This document shows positions 38,501-49,251 of a DNA stretch of 64,000 nucleotides, one piece after another. The stretch is from Spodoptera frugiperda (lineage: Eukaryota > Arthropoda > Insecta > Lepidoptera > Noctuidae). Position 1 is the stretch's first letter, and each line of letters starts with the position of its first letter. The notes beneath the pieces are model-generated. The model searched no databases and was not told where the DNA came from. It saw nothing but the letters and a program-made list of their open reading frames with translations. The stretch is taken from NCBI RefSeq assembly GCF_023101765.2, contig NC_064239.1:6774231-6838230 (forward strand), in the 5' to 3' direction. The position numbers and the translations under genes were made by a program.

Positions 38501-41500
38501 TTTTAGAATATGCTGATGGCTTCTGGTGGCCGCGTAGTTGCAGATATGAAGAGCGTACGAATATCCGTAGACACTATCAAACCCGCGCTGTTATTAGCTG
38601 AGCCAGAGTCCACGCAGGAGGATCGATTCATATGTAAGATTAATTTAACAACTAGCTACTCCCCGGTTTTATTCACTGTTCGGCGTGATAGGTGCTAAAT
38701 CTTACCTGCAAAAACCAGCAAATGATACCATAGAATTTAAAAATACATGCTTGTTTATGCAACCAAATAGCACACAGCATATACTGATCATAAATAATTC
38801 TTCGTGCGCAATACTTGGGAATCCATATCTTTGCAAACGGAAACATTTGTTTGAACGCGGTAATCTTCGGACTTTAGTCTATTGGTGTTAAGAAAATAAT
38901 GAGTAAACGTTGTTGACCTTGACCAGTTATGGGATTATAGATTTTGCGACCTTTGTATCTTAAACGCTCATAAACTGGCTTGGCCAACCTATAGTACCTA
39001 CAAAAATAAGTATGAACTCTACGTTTTTACTTTAAATATGATGAAGAACGAATATACAGAAATAGGATGGATTACGAATTTACGTTATTAATACAGAAAT
39101 TCCATATTCTTATAAGGAACAACTATATTAATGATGCTCTCGTTTATACATATAAGTAAGAGCATTCGACAGTATACCTAATAATGTATGCACAGTACAC
39201 CTACTAATTAATGGTACGTTTTAATTTACTTAAGAAACCCCCAAAGTATGTCTGTACAAAAATAGACTGATGAACATACGATCGGTCGGCGTTTTGTTTG
39301 TCTAATGATTCACGTTCGATAGCGAGGAATCAGATAGTTAAGGTCAAGTGTATAAACGTGACGCCCTGACGTGGCCCATACACATCGTATAATTAATATG
39401 ATGTGAGCTAATCCTTGTGTAATATACCTCTAATCTTTAAGAAAAGCTGTAGATTAGAAATTATTACTAAATTGATACACATATGGTTTATGAATCACAA
39501 TTATTAAGCTGCTGTTTGGTTCCGATTGGTTGTACTTTTGGACTGCCTCATTGGTTAACTGATAGCAAGCCTAACTGCCAAGTATGGTCCCGGACACTCA
39601 GTCTAACAAAGTAATAGGGTTTTCTGAAATTCTCTGTAAAAAGGTTTCTGAAATCATGTCATTATAAGAAATGCATTTAGGTTCAACAATTTATGGTATT
39701 TCTAATCCATAATGTCAAAGGAAAGTAATTAGATGTTAATAAATCAATTGTTTAATTTAACGTTTAATTTAATAAATTATATGAATAATGTAAATTAATT
39801 AATTAGGTATCACTAAGTAGAACTTTATGTATGATATACAATTTTTAAAATTGGTATTTAACATTATTTAGCATTAATGACTTATCCGTTCGCGAGTTAG
39901 GTATGCACCTTAATAGTTTTCACCTCCATGTTTCATTGATTGCAATTTAGGGTTCACTTCCCTGGTGAGCTAATATAATAAACAATATTTATAAGTAATG
40001 GTTGATCAGCACTACAACAAATACTTACATTAAGTGCGTTATACCTAAAATTATACATGTTTTCTATCAAACCTAAATATAAATCTTGGGCCGTATCGAT
40101 AAACAAAAATAGAGCGCAGCCGCCAAACACGAACTAGAGTTAATAACAACAACAAAACAATTTGACGTTATCCACACGTTTATTTATTTATTTATTTATT
40201 TATTCAACAGGCACATCAACAATATGCATATAATACATTTTCCAATCATCTGACTAATACAACTCCCATATGCATATCTTTTACAGATGCACACAACATT
40301 CCCTGCATGCGAATTTAAACATAAAAGTAGTAGGACAGTAAGATTAATGAAAAATAGTGGAAACGAAAAATGACGGAAACACAGTGTTATTCAAATAATA
40401 AAAACATTTATAAAATTAAATAATTTTGCAATTATGCAAGCCTAGAGATAAAATCAGGAAAATTTGAAGTGATGAATTACAATTTAAAATCAATTTCTAA
40501 AACTAGGATAACAATGAGTTAATAGGAAAAGCCGATCATAAATTTAATCATCATACACTAGCTATTAAATAATAATGAGATCAGTCCAGTTTGATTCTTA
40601 ATTTTTATTTTGCGCTTAAATTTAATGAAGGGATCGTGAAAAATATCTAGATTGAGCTCCCGCAAAGTTTAGATTTATTCACAAGCATTTTTGCCAGGGG
40701 TGACCGTTTGCAACATTGGTTCTACAGAATGGAACATGGAATGGTTTAGATATAGGGTATCGTGGTATTCTGGTGGGGACAGTGAGTTTAATATTATCAA
40801 CTAATTCATTGCAATCTGCCATCCCATTAAGGAGTTTGTGTAAAAATAAAATGTCATGTATTTTGCGACGATTATTGAGAGTATTCATTTTAAAGTGATT
40901 TAGTCTTTGGTAGTATGGGACTCTATGAGAAATTCCGGAAGAGATGTACGCCAGATGTCGAGTAAACGCTCGTTGGACACTCTGGATTCTCTGTGATTGC
41001 ACAGCATATATGGGACTCCACACTTCAGAAGCGAATTCCAGATGACTCAGCACTAGACTATTATACAATATGTTTTTTGTCCGTATAAGACGAAACTCTT
41101 TGGTATTTCTTTTAATGAATCCTAACATCCGAGCTCCCCTTTTGGCGGCCGCGTTAATATGCGAGGAAAAGGTTAATTTACTGTCTATAATGACACCTAG
41201 GTCTCTAATTTCATTAACTTCTTGTAATATAGTCCCGTTAATATTGTAACGTTACGTTCGATAACTGTTAAAAATATTCCTATCGATTCGTCGATATCTT
41301 ATTTTGTGACTTGCGATATTTTGTACTTGCATTACCTATTTATCAAATAACATTCCATATCCGATCACCATACACCATACCATTTTTACTAAGATCTCCT
41401 GTACAGCAGGATAACTCTTTGACTCTTGTTCCCTAAGGGATCCCTTACTCTCAATATCCGATGGAATGGAATAGAAATTCATTCGAACTAGTCAAAGGAC

Positions 41501-41827
41501 ACGGTGTAGGACACATGCATTTAGGTTAATCACGGTGCCAAACCAACAAATTATTAGACAATCCATTGGTACCTACTTTTTGGCCCACGGAACGCGGAAA
41601 TTCAATCTATGGGTTTTAAAGTGATCCTTGTCTAAAACATTATTTTTATTTTTGTTGCAGTCCTCGCGATGGAACAGAGTATAGTGCCAGTAAACTACGA
41701 GTGGGTGTTGAATTGTCTCGGAGGTTACTCTCTCATTTCTGTACACGAACATCTTCTGTGCCCATCATCACTTCTACCGGCCGCCACTGCTAAGTGGCCC
41801 GAGGTTTTATTTTCCCAAGATGATTAA
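29584..41827 (+). CDS. BRCA1: BRCA1 homologue (RING plus tandem BRCT)
   Basis: Nine coding exons: 29584-29663, 29754-29953, 30252-32374, 32486-32646, 32882-33478, 33742-33838, 36439-36573, 38507-38633 and 41661-41827. All phases are consistent, giving 1228 codons before TAA. Residues 24-58 form a C3HC4 RING (C-x2-C-x11-C-x-H-x2-C-x2-C-x6-C-x2-C), with the first linkers exactly as in vertebrate BRCA1, followed by the helix NIPLQKLTEHIQMLGEAF that would pack against BARD1. A long, charged, Asn/Lys-rich disordered middle comes mainly from one 2.1-kb exon. The C-terminus has two BRCT repeats: the first spans FCLAGSCLTASQITKLK to SKWIVSFDWI, the linker includes GPRRSR, and the second spans LFDGITFYCMPPFG to NYEWVLNCLGGYSL. 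The expected role is nuclear E3 ligase scaffold in homologous recombination. BARD1 is less likely because no ankyrin repeats separate RING and BRCT. Confidence 0.92.
29754..29953 (+). CDS. BRCA1: BRCA1 RING finger exon
   Basis: It carries zinc ligands 2-8. The second ligand is split across the 29663/29754 junction (TG/T). The core reads CGHTLCHTC and CPAC, with a loop of only six residues between them (13 in human). Confidence 0.92.
30252..32374 (+). CDS. BRCA1: BRCA1 large central exon
   Basis: A 2123-nt exon, phase 1 to 0, coding for roughly 707 mostly disordered residues rich in Asn, Lys, Glu, Ser and Thr. It has a basic cluster (KKMRKEFSKLNKKNRNK) and one island of alternating hydrophobics (DIEISIKIGNTITNIVIK) that looks beta-structured. 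Its size and place parallel the giant central exon of vertebrate BRCA1. Confidence 0.9.
34270..34530 (-). mobile_element. tRNA-derived lepidopteran SINE, minus orientation
   Basis: Read on the minus strand it has a tRNA-like head (tcgttggtcgagtggtcga, A-box like, near 34500-34525). A body follows with the familiar cagtagtagcaccgagtctg / gaattgtgcccagtatatg segment and a terminal ggggataaaaggcgtgacg segment. This composite is widely dispersed in moth genomes. Ends are approximate. Confidence 0.7.
34980..35040 (+). repeat. SINE-like fragment with B box
   Basis: The segment ccctgggtttgattccagg around 35010-35030 resembles a tRNA T-arm/B box followed by a SINE-type body. It is short and diverged and could be chance or a tRNA relic. 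Confidence 0.35.
36670..36800 (+). repeat. G-rich dispersed repeat in BRCA1 intron
   Basis: The stretch gggacgtccattaaccacgtg, aggggaggggttcgacaac and ggggggacggggggtttta, then aatatcacgtgt, stands out from the AT-rich intron. It resembles a repeat I associate with many insect genomes. The class is not known to me. Confidence 0.4.
37875..37945 (+). repeat. Retrotransposon 3'-end remnant (probable)
   Basis: gaggcctttgttcagcacttggcgtattctgatgatga resembles the aggcctttgcccagcagtggg...gctgatgatg ending seen on many lepidopteran non-LTR elements. Only a relic remains. Confidence 0.4.
38634..41660 (+). other. BRCA1 last intron with a retrotransposon
   Basis: 3.0-kb intron before the terminal BRCT exon. 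About 1.1 kb of it is the minus-oriented non-LTR fragment at 40172-41270. Confidence 0.75.
40172..41270 (-). mobile_element. 5'-truncated non-LTR retrotransposon (Jockey/CR1-like RT C-terminus)
   Basis: On the minus strand, 40679-41250 encodes INGTILQEVNEIRDLGVIID, then SKLTFSSHINAAAKRGARML and the typical post-RT segment (LVLSHLEFASEVWSP, RIQSVQRAFTRHL). RDLGVIIDSKLTFSSHI is a signature of LINE reverse transcriptases just beyond the catalytic core. An in-frame stop lies upstream of the YNING motif and the catalytic domain is missing, so the copy is dead. The 3' tail is an (AATA)n microsatellite at about 40180-40203. Confidence 0.8.
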
Positions 41828-41896
41828 TTTACAAATGTATAACGTAGTTCGATTATTGCAATATTGTAGAATTACTACTATGTAGAGGATATTGGA

Positions 41897-41902
41897 AATA
41901 AA
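41897..41902 (+). terminator. BRCA1 polyadenylation signal
   Basis: AATAAA 70 nt after the BRCA1 stop codon. The SINE insertion begins right after it, at or near the expected cleavage site. Confidence 0.55.
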
Positions 41903-41910
41903 CTTCAATT

Positions 41911-42133
41911 ATGGTATAATCCGGAGCTGCGGACAACGTAAAAGGTTACCGGGGCTCCGGCTCAAAGCAGGAGAAGGAACGGGGTGGTTTTTAGTCAGTA
42001 AGAGTCTGACACTCCCTCCCGCCTCACCCAAGGCGGGAGAAGTCATTGGATGATTTTCCCACCTCAAAAAAAAAAAATCATTGGAGAAGTCATTGGATGA
42101 TTTTCCCACCTCAAAAAAAAAAAATGGTATAAT
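41911..42133 (+). mobile_element. SINE inserted in BRCA1 3' end, with target-site duplication and doubled tail
   Basis: An element beginning ccggagctgcggacaac and ending in poly(A) is flanked by direct repeats atggtataat (41911-41920 and 42124-42133). The 3' segment gaagtcattggatgattttc...cctca(A)n occurs twice in tandem (about 42038-42080 and 42084-42123). The insertion is 8 bp past the BRCA1 AATAAA signal (41897-41902). A related copy lies at 63240-63375 in the opposite orientation. Confidence 0.8.
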
Positions 42134-44795
42134 AGTTTGGTTGCTGTAATTTAATGCTAAATTGTAATTATGAAGACAATATCTCCCTCATAATATTTTG
42201 ATCACAATTGTGTATTTTAATTTTAATGTGAATAAGTTTTCTAATTTAAAGTATTTCTGTTAAAAATGTTTACGTCAATATTTCTTTTTATTATCTAATT
42301 ATGTTTTATGTTATGTTAATGATGGATGATAATAATTTTAAATGTTGTGTTGTTCCATAATTTACGGTGATGTCAGGTACAGGTGACTTTTACATATTCA
42401 ATGCAATTGAAAGTAGATTTACTTATGAAATATATATTTTATATGAAAATTAATTTATGTCGTTTGAATTTACATTAATTATTATATTATTGATTTATAT
42501 GTTAATTTTAAGGGTCAATGTCGTCATAATGATGGGTTAACTAAGCTACATCAATAATTTGCGACCATGTTGAAAATACTTTTCATTTTAAGATTATATT
42601 CTACCTACTACTTCACTTATACAATCTTAAAATCGAAAGATTCATCCTAAAAAATAACTAGTTGTTCCTAAGCCTCTTCACATGAACGCCCCATATGGTA
42701 ATACCTACATAGTACCTATCTGAAAATAGCCGGAAAGCTTGGAAGCTCCCGTGGCGTCGACCTCATACAACACAATAAACTCTTTAGTATCCTGCAAATA
42801 ATAACAAGATAAATGGATTTGTTTCTCGCCTATTTTCTAATTTATTTCATTGTGGTACCTTATCCAAGACAATTGATGTCCCTGGGACCTGTCAACCCGA
42901 CTTACAGGAGTCGGACTCACAGTACCTAATTGGATAAGTGTGGTGGATTGGCGATTCGTCTTTGAAAATAATCTAGGCAGCACCTTCACCAACAAAATGG
43001 CTATAAACATGTATAGGATGATTTCAAAAATTACTAGTATAGTTAGACATGTTGTCTCATCTCAGAGGCAACTCATTGTTATATAGAAGGATGACGTATT
43101 ACTGCTGCTATCTCTATATACCTATGTATAGTATCCTAGTTACTCATAAATTGGTTTGTTGTAGCTCGCCGTCCAATTACATAACGCCACGTAGGTACGC
43201 TTATTGACTAAGCCTGTAGGTACCTAGGTAATTGCGATGCCGACTGATTAGTTTGGGAGCTTTAGCTGCTGATCGAAAAAAGCAATTAGTCGTCAACCGA
43301 CAAAATCAATAAGTACTTACACCTAATTCAATAAAAGCTGTCGAATTTATACAAACATTGAAAACTATAGTGTGTACCTTCCTACCTCCTAAAGTACTAA
43401 CTCGAGTCTCTGTTCTCTCAAAAATTATCAAGTTTTAGATATCGAACTATCAATCTTCAAGGATTAACTGCTGCAATGTATGCACTAACTGTATAGGTAT
43501 CTTGTGTTGCCTTTGGCGTCTATCTGAGAACTAAATTACATTTTGATTGGTTGAAAATGGCATAAAGCCCCACTGCTAGTATTCTGTGCCACTGCCCCGA
43601 ATCAAGCAGATTCAATTTCAAAATACAAAGGTACAGTACCTACTTGTGTATTTATACATAGGTATAACATTGTTTGATTACAGAATACAGAATTGTGTTG
43701 TCAAAGTGTACGTAAGTGTGTGTTGTCAATTGTGTTTGTAAGTAGATAGATAAGTTCCCATAGCGATTAAGTAGGTAGGTACAGTATGACGACCTTACCT
43801 ACTTACCCCTCTGTCTGAAGGGTTTTAAAAAGCCGATATTTAAAGGAAATTTACAATAGATACATTTACATAATTGAAATTTTGCTCTCAATACCTATGT
43901 CGGCTCGATATGAATCAAAGATGAGGTCATTATCTAAGACAAAAAATATTCCACTACGAATTGTAACGGCATAAACAATTAGATATGGAGAGAATAGAGA
44001 ATCGCAGATGTTAAAATACTGGATACCTACCTACGTTCGGAAAGGTTGAGGCTTACAAGCTGACATAATATATTTATTAATAATAGAACAATACGAGAAT
44101 TTAATACAAGTCAATTGTAGAAGGAAAATGGAATTTCCTTGCAAAGGCTCATGATAACTAGAGCGATAGGCAAGTAAAAGGTTCGCTAGTAGGTATGCCT
44201 TTCACACATGACTCGATTGCCAGTAACTGTTGTTATTTCTCGATACTGACTGACCTATACAATGAACCAATATTGTACCTAGGTGTCAAACTGCACGTTG
44301 GACTTTTTGTAGGTATACTTACTCACCTAAAACTTGGATTTAGTTTCTCTTATTTAGGTTTAGCTAAACCATTTTTTATTATAGTTTATTGCATAAGTTT
44401 GTGGGTTAATGGGTACCTCAACTTAGGTAAACCTCAACTTTTCAGTTTGGTATATTTTACCTAAAACGTCCTAAATGCACCTATTACCTACCTAAGTATA
44501 ATCCTACCAAAGTTCGAACTCCCGCCATTGGGACGAGGTTAACCCATAATATCGCCTGATCACAACTGTACATCGTGCCATGTTCGTGACGGGCCAGTGA
44601 CGTGGTCGTCGACATCGCGCCACTTCGCCTGCCCAATCCACGCGCAATCGTTTCGCCTACCAGACCACTCTGTCAGTCTGAAACTAACTCCACAAGCGTG
44701 CCCATGCTAGTAAGTCCACAGTCCAACACGTGAACTTATCGATTGCACCGGCCGGTCTATGTGTTGCAAATATTATTGTTTTCCGGTTATATTAT
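42134..44795. other. Intergenic region between BRCA1 and desaturase
   Basis: 2.7 kb of AT-rich sequence with no convincing gene. Many taggtacctacc-type runs are seen, along with short open frames lacking codon bias or homology. Confidence 0.6.
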
Positions 44796-44800
44796 CAGTC

Positions 44801-44920
44801 ATATATAACGCTCTCGAAGGAGAAGACCTCTCATTCATACTTCGTTAACACTCGGTTAATAGTGTGATTGTGGTTTGCCATTTTATTGGATTGTTTTAAA
44901 TTATTGACATTTATTTATTG
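44801..44920 (+). promoter_or_regulatory. Desaturase core promoter and noncoding first exon (predicted)
   Basis: atatataac at 44801 fits a TATA box, with a likely start near 44830 (ctctcattcatac). The noncoding exon would end at 44920 with an ideal donor gtaagt. It joins the 5'-UTR part of the exon at 46077 (acceptor ctatag), 19 nt before the ATG. GC content is raised just upstream (44580-44700). Confidence 0.5.
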
Positions 44921-46076
44921 GTAAGTAATTAAGTTATATTTACTTATATATTTTATAAGTTATTTAAATATTCACTGATTACAAACAAAGTGTTTTATTT
45001 GTTTTTTTTTTTATCGTGTTATCATCAGTGCAGTAAGTAGTGATGTGCTATAGTTAATATAGGTACATACAGTAGATAGGTATAGCTGGTGTTGTGTTCT
45101 CACCTGTGCCTATGTATATTATGCTTATGTAGGTTGGCGAATAGTGATGCGATTGTGCATTGTAATGAAGGTCAAATAGGACTTTTTTTAAGACTTTCGA
45201 AATAGGAAATCTTCTGTAGGTAAATGAATATTTTGTCTAAATAATATTTAAGTCTATGTCGAGTAAATAGGAATATATGACATATTTTATAAAATCTGTA
45301 AGTGTAAGCACAGCAAATTAGGTAAATCTGCCAATTCTGCTACCTAGGGTGGGGAGTACTCATATATACCTACATAAATAAAACCAATATTAGGCAAACA
45401 TTTTAAAAGTACGTACCTACTCTAACTTGGAAATATAAATAGTACTCTGATTTTCGTACTTGGAAATTTAAATCCTCGTAGAAAGCCACGTGGATACCAT
45501 ATAGTGTACTAGCTCACTATTATGCACAGCTCTGCATTGCAACATTGCATCATTGCATAAGGTATTTTTAATGCATACTAGGTGCATTTCAAAGCATGCA
45601 CTCTGATTTTTTCAATTAACTAGATCCAGTAAAGAGTAATACCGTAAACATCACTTTGTCGACAATGTGTTTTATCGATAACAAGCCTAACGTTATCCAT
45701 CCCTATTCGTTTATCTATCGAATTTACGAAACGTCACGTCAACTTAAATCAAACAAGAAAAATTCCAATAACGTTAACGTTAACGTGAATAAAACAAAAA
45801 AGTCAAGAATAAAATTGGTCGTTAGTCGTTACGATACATCTTTAACCAGTGGTTGCGTCTGCAACGTAGGTTTTTCAATTTTTCTTGATTAGAACCATTG
45901 AATGAGAGTTTTGCGTACCTATTTCTGTTTTATGTAATAAACATTGTATTGAATAGTTACTTTATCTTTATAACTCAATAACGTTTACAGTGATTTTTAC
46001 ACATTTTACAGGTCGAAAACTAAAATGCACTAACAAATTGTTGAATGTTAATTTTATTTATTTAATTTGTCTATAG
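44921..46076 (+). other. Desaturase 5'-UTR intron (predicted)
   Basis: 1.16 kb, AT-rich. An open frame at 45656-45892 has no recognisable domain and lies wholly inside this intron. Confidence 0.45.
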
Positions 46077-46095
46077 TGCTCGGAAGTGTGGAAAG

Positions 46096-49000
46096 ATGGC
46101 TCCAAATATATCGGAGGACGTGAATGGAGTGCTTTTTGAAAGCGACGCGGCTACTCCGGACCTGGCGCTGGCCAGACCTCCAGTCCAAAAAGCCGACAAC
46201 AAACCGAAGCAACTGGTGTGGAGGAATATCATATTGTTTGCATATCTTCACTTAGCAGCTGTGTACGGAGGTTACCTGTTCCTCTTCTCTGCGAAATGGC
46301 AAACAGATATTTTTGGTGAGTACCTATTTTAGAAGAATAATTGAGTCTTAATTTAGTTGATAATAGTTTGGTACTTAGTCAACTTAATTTCCTAATTTTG
46401 TCAATCTTACTATGCACAAATTCTACATTAGGTAGGTATTATATGAGATGGTGATACCAACTTTTCGTTTTATCAAAATGACCTGTAGGTGACCTATAAT
46501 TGCTGTTCTGTCTGTGTGTCATACACATATACCTACCTGTTCTAACATTGTTATTGAATAATACCAATTTATGTAGTTTACCTCTACTTGTATTGTGATA
46601 AAATTTATAGTTATGTCACATGACTAATTATGATGTTGTGTGTACATTTGCAGCCTACATCTTGTATGTGATTTCGGGACTGGGGATCACGGCTGGAGCA
46701 CATCGCTTGTGGGCCCACAAATCCTACAAAGCTAAATGGCCACTAAAGGTTATCCTGATCATTTTCAACACTGTTGCTTTCCAGGTGAGATATTTGTCTA
46801 TTTATTAAAAAATTTTAACACTTCCTTGAGTGATAGAAATAAATTAATTGCAATGCAGTAATTATATTAAATAGGTAACTAGTTATGTTATGCCTTTTAC
46901 ATTTTGACAATGTTTCAAAACATAATGTTCAGTTTAATTGCTGACAGTAATCAATAGATATTGATTTCTACCGAGTAGACAGAAAGTTATTCAAGGATCT
47001 ATAATATTTTAATACTATCCAAATGTGTGTATTTAGAATAATTTACTTGTAGTAGTAGGTAATAGGTATGGTTTTATAAAAATGAATATTTAAACTAAGT
47101 ATAATATCCTAAAATCATTAAGGGAAGCCTTATGTTCAGTAGAGGACATTCTCGTAGCTGCTATTATAAAATTACAAATTTTCACTTGTAAGCTCACTAA
47201 CTAATACAATATTCTATTTAACCATCTATTGTTATATCAATAAATAGAATAGAGCAGACATAGTTTTTGTTGTTGGTGTCACAGCCAAGTATTTCAATGT
47301 CATTTGTTAGACAGTTGTGTAAAGAAATTAATATAAAAATTTGTACTTTTAGTATCACTAGTAAAACAAAATGCAGTGCATTATGTCTATAAATACTCAT
47401 AAAAATGTTTCATGAAATTATACTACTGATGATAGGCTCTTTTGCTCCAAGCTTGTCTACTTTATAGGATTTTTACCTTAATTAAATTACTTACATAATT
47501 ATACAATATTCTAGTAACATGTATCTTTGTCTAATTATTTAGGTAATAATAGGCTAATAGGCATCATCATGTCTTATTCTGGCAAAATAATTTTGTTGTA
47601 ATATTTTCCTGTGGGTTTACTATAGAAATGGAACTTTGAAGGTGACTATGTACCTATACTGAGTTTAGCATTGACGAATTATTATGATCAGCGTGTTTTC
47701 GCGACAGTTTTCCTTGTAACCTAACTAAAGAATCAAATGATGTAATTTTTGCATATAAAATACCAGTTTGTTCTCAAATTTGCATACATATTATTCATTT
47801 AGAAAATTGAAAATTATTTAATTTATTCATCATTATTTTGTTGTCGTCATTGTTACTGATTATGTTATATAAGTTTGGTAAATGAGTAAAATATGCAAAA
47901 TGAAAATTATCAACATTAAAATTGCTAATTTGGAGATAGGAGGACTATTCGAAAACACAGAAATTAAACTTCAGCTACAAAATTATTTTATAACACTTTT
48001 ATACTGCTATGATAAAATCCCCAGGCAATTCAAAGATAAGGCATACAAACTGTAAACTTGCAAATCCGAAATTCCTCTCAATATATAGACCACTACTAGG
48101 TTTGTTAGTGTAAAGTTTTTTTACGAGATAACACTATCTAACACCTAGATATTTTTGATGATTTCAAGGATGCGGCTATGGACTGGGCACGCGACCACCG
48201 CATGCATCACAAGTACTCGGAGACTGACGCTGATCCTCACAACGCGACCCGTGGCTTCTTCTTCTCCCACATCGGCTGGCTTCTTGTCAGGAAACATCCA
48301 GACCTCAAGGAAAAGGGCAAAGGACTTGACATGAGCGACTTGCTTGCTGACCCCATACTTAGATTCCAGAAAAAGTAAGAAACAGCTTTGATTTGCACTA
48401 AAATGTTTTAAGTTTTCATAAATTTTACGTATATACAGAAATTAAAATTTAAATAATTAAATATTTAATCATTGGAATTCCACCACTCGAATTTAACAAT
48501 ATTTTTTGTGTTAATTAGTCCATTCATCAAGGAAAATGATACATATTACGAGTGTTAGTCGTTCAATAATACACAATACAGAAATTAACCATATTTTATT
48601 AAAATGAACCATAACTATTATGGTTTTTAGAAATAATTTTTAAAAAAAAGAGGAAGGGGAATTGAAAGAAATTGTACTAAATTCTGTAATTTTGTTTCGT
48701 TTTCTAGGTACTACCTGCTGCTGATGCCCCTAGCTTGCTTCATTATGCCCACGGTGATTCCTGTGTATCTGTGGGGTGAAACCTGGACCAACGCCTTCTT
48801 CGTGGCTGCCATGTTCCGTTACACATTCATCCTGAACGTGACTTGGCTCGTCAACTCCGCTGCTCATAAATGGGGAGACAAACCATACGACAAAAGCATC
48901 AAGCCCTCGGAGAACATGTCGGTAGCGATGTTCGCGCTCGGCGAAGGTTTCCACAACTACCACCACACCTTCCCCTGGGACTACAAAACTGCTGAACTTG

Positions 49001-49212
49001 GTAACAACAAACTGAATTTCACAACAGCTTTCATCAACTTCTTTGCTAAAATCGGCTGGGCCTACGACATGAAAACTGTGTCTGATGACATTGTCAAGAA
49101 CAGGGTAAAGCGCACTGGTGATGGCTCACATCATCTGTGGGGCTGGGGCGACGAGAACCAACCCAAAGAAGAAATTGAGGCTGCTATTAGGATTAACCCT
49201 AAGGATGATTAA
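46096..49212 (+). CDS. Acyl-CoA delta-9 desaturase (KPSE type)
   Basis: Four coding exons: 46096-46315, 46654-46784, 48169-48374 and 48708-49212. They join in phase to 353 residues, the usual size for lepidopteran desaturases. It is an integral ER-membrane di-iron enzyme that introduces a double bond into saturated acyl-CoA using cytochrome b5. The three histidine boxes are present: HRLWAH, HRMHH (in [17 protein letters not shown]) and HNYHH (in [15 protein letters not shown]). Hydrophobic pairs include [20 protein letters not shown] and [14 protein letters not shown]. The KPSE motif ([10 protein letters not shown]) is the signature associated with insect delta-9 desaturases preferring C18 over C16, the metabolic (not pheromone-specialised) class. 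It ends [20 protein letters not shown] follows at 49246. Confidence 0.95.
46785..48168 (+). other. Desaturase intron between His boxes 1 and 2
   Basis: 1.4 kb of AT-rich intron without a recognised repeat or gene. Confidence 0.7.
48375..48707 (+). other. Desaturase intron 3
   Basis: 333 nt, AT-rich. Nothing else was seen. Confidence 0.8.
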
Positions 49213-49245
49213 TTGCAATGAATGGTTTCAATGTGGAAAATCCAC

Positions 49246-49251
49246 AATAAA
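49246..49251 (+). terminator. Desaturase polyadenylation signal
   Basis: AATAAA 34 nt after the stop codon. The desaturase may also use later sites. Confidence 0.5.

Larger units (their letters stand above)
36574..38506 (+). other. BRCA1 intron with repeat debris
   Basis: 1.9-kb intron. It contains the G-rich repeat at 36670-36800 and a probable retrotransposon 3'-end remnant at 37875-37945. Otherwise AT-rich without recognisable features. Confidence 0.65.

Noticed and set aside
29584..41827. BARD1 instead of BRCA1
   Set aside because: No ankyrin repeats lie between RING and BRCT, and the BRCT linker and second BRCT (GPRRSR...FDGITFYCMPPFG) follow the BRCA1 pattern.
41909..42109. 66-codon minus-strand open frame
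   Set aside because: It lies entirely within the SINE inserted at the BRCA1 3' end and contains its repeated tail.
45656..45892. 78-codon plus-strand open frame
   Set aside because: It lies inside the predicted 5'-UTR intron of the desaturase. It is Asn/Lys/Ser-rich with no domain or splice partners.
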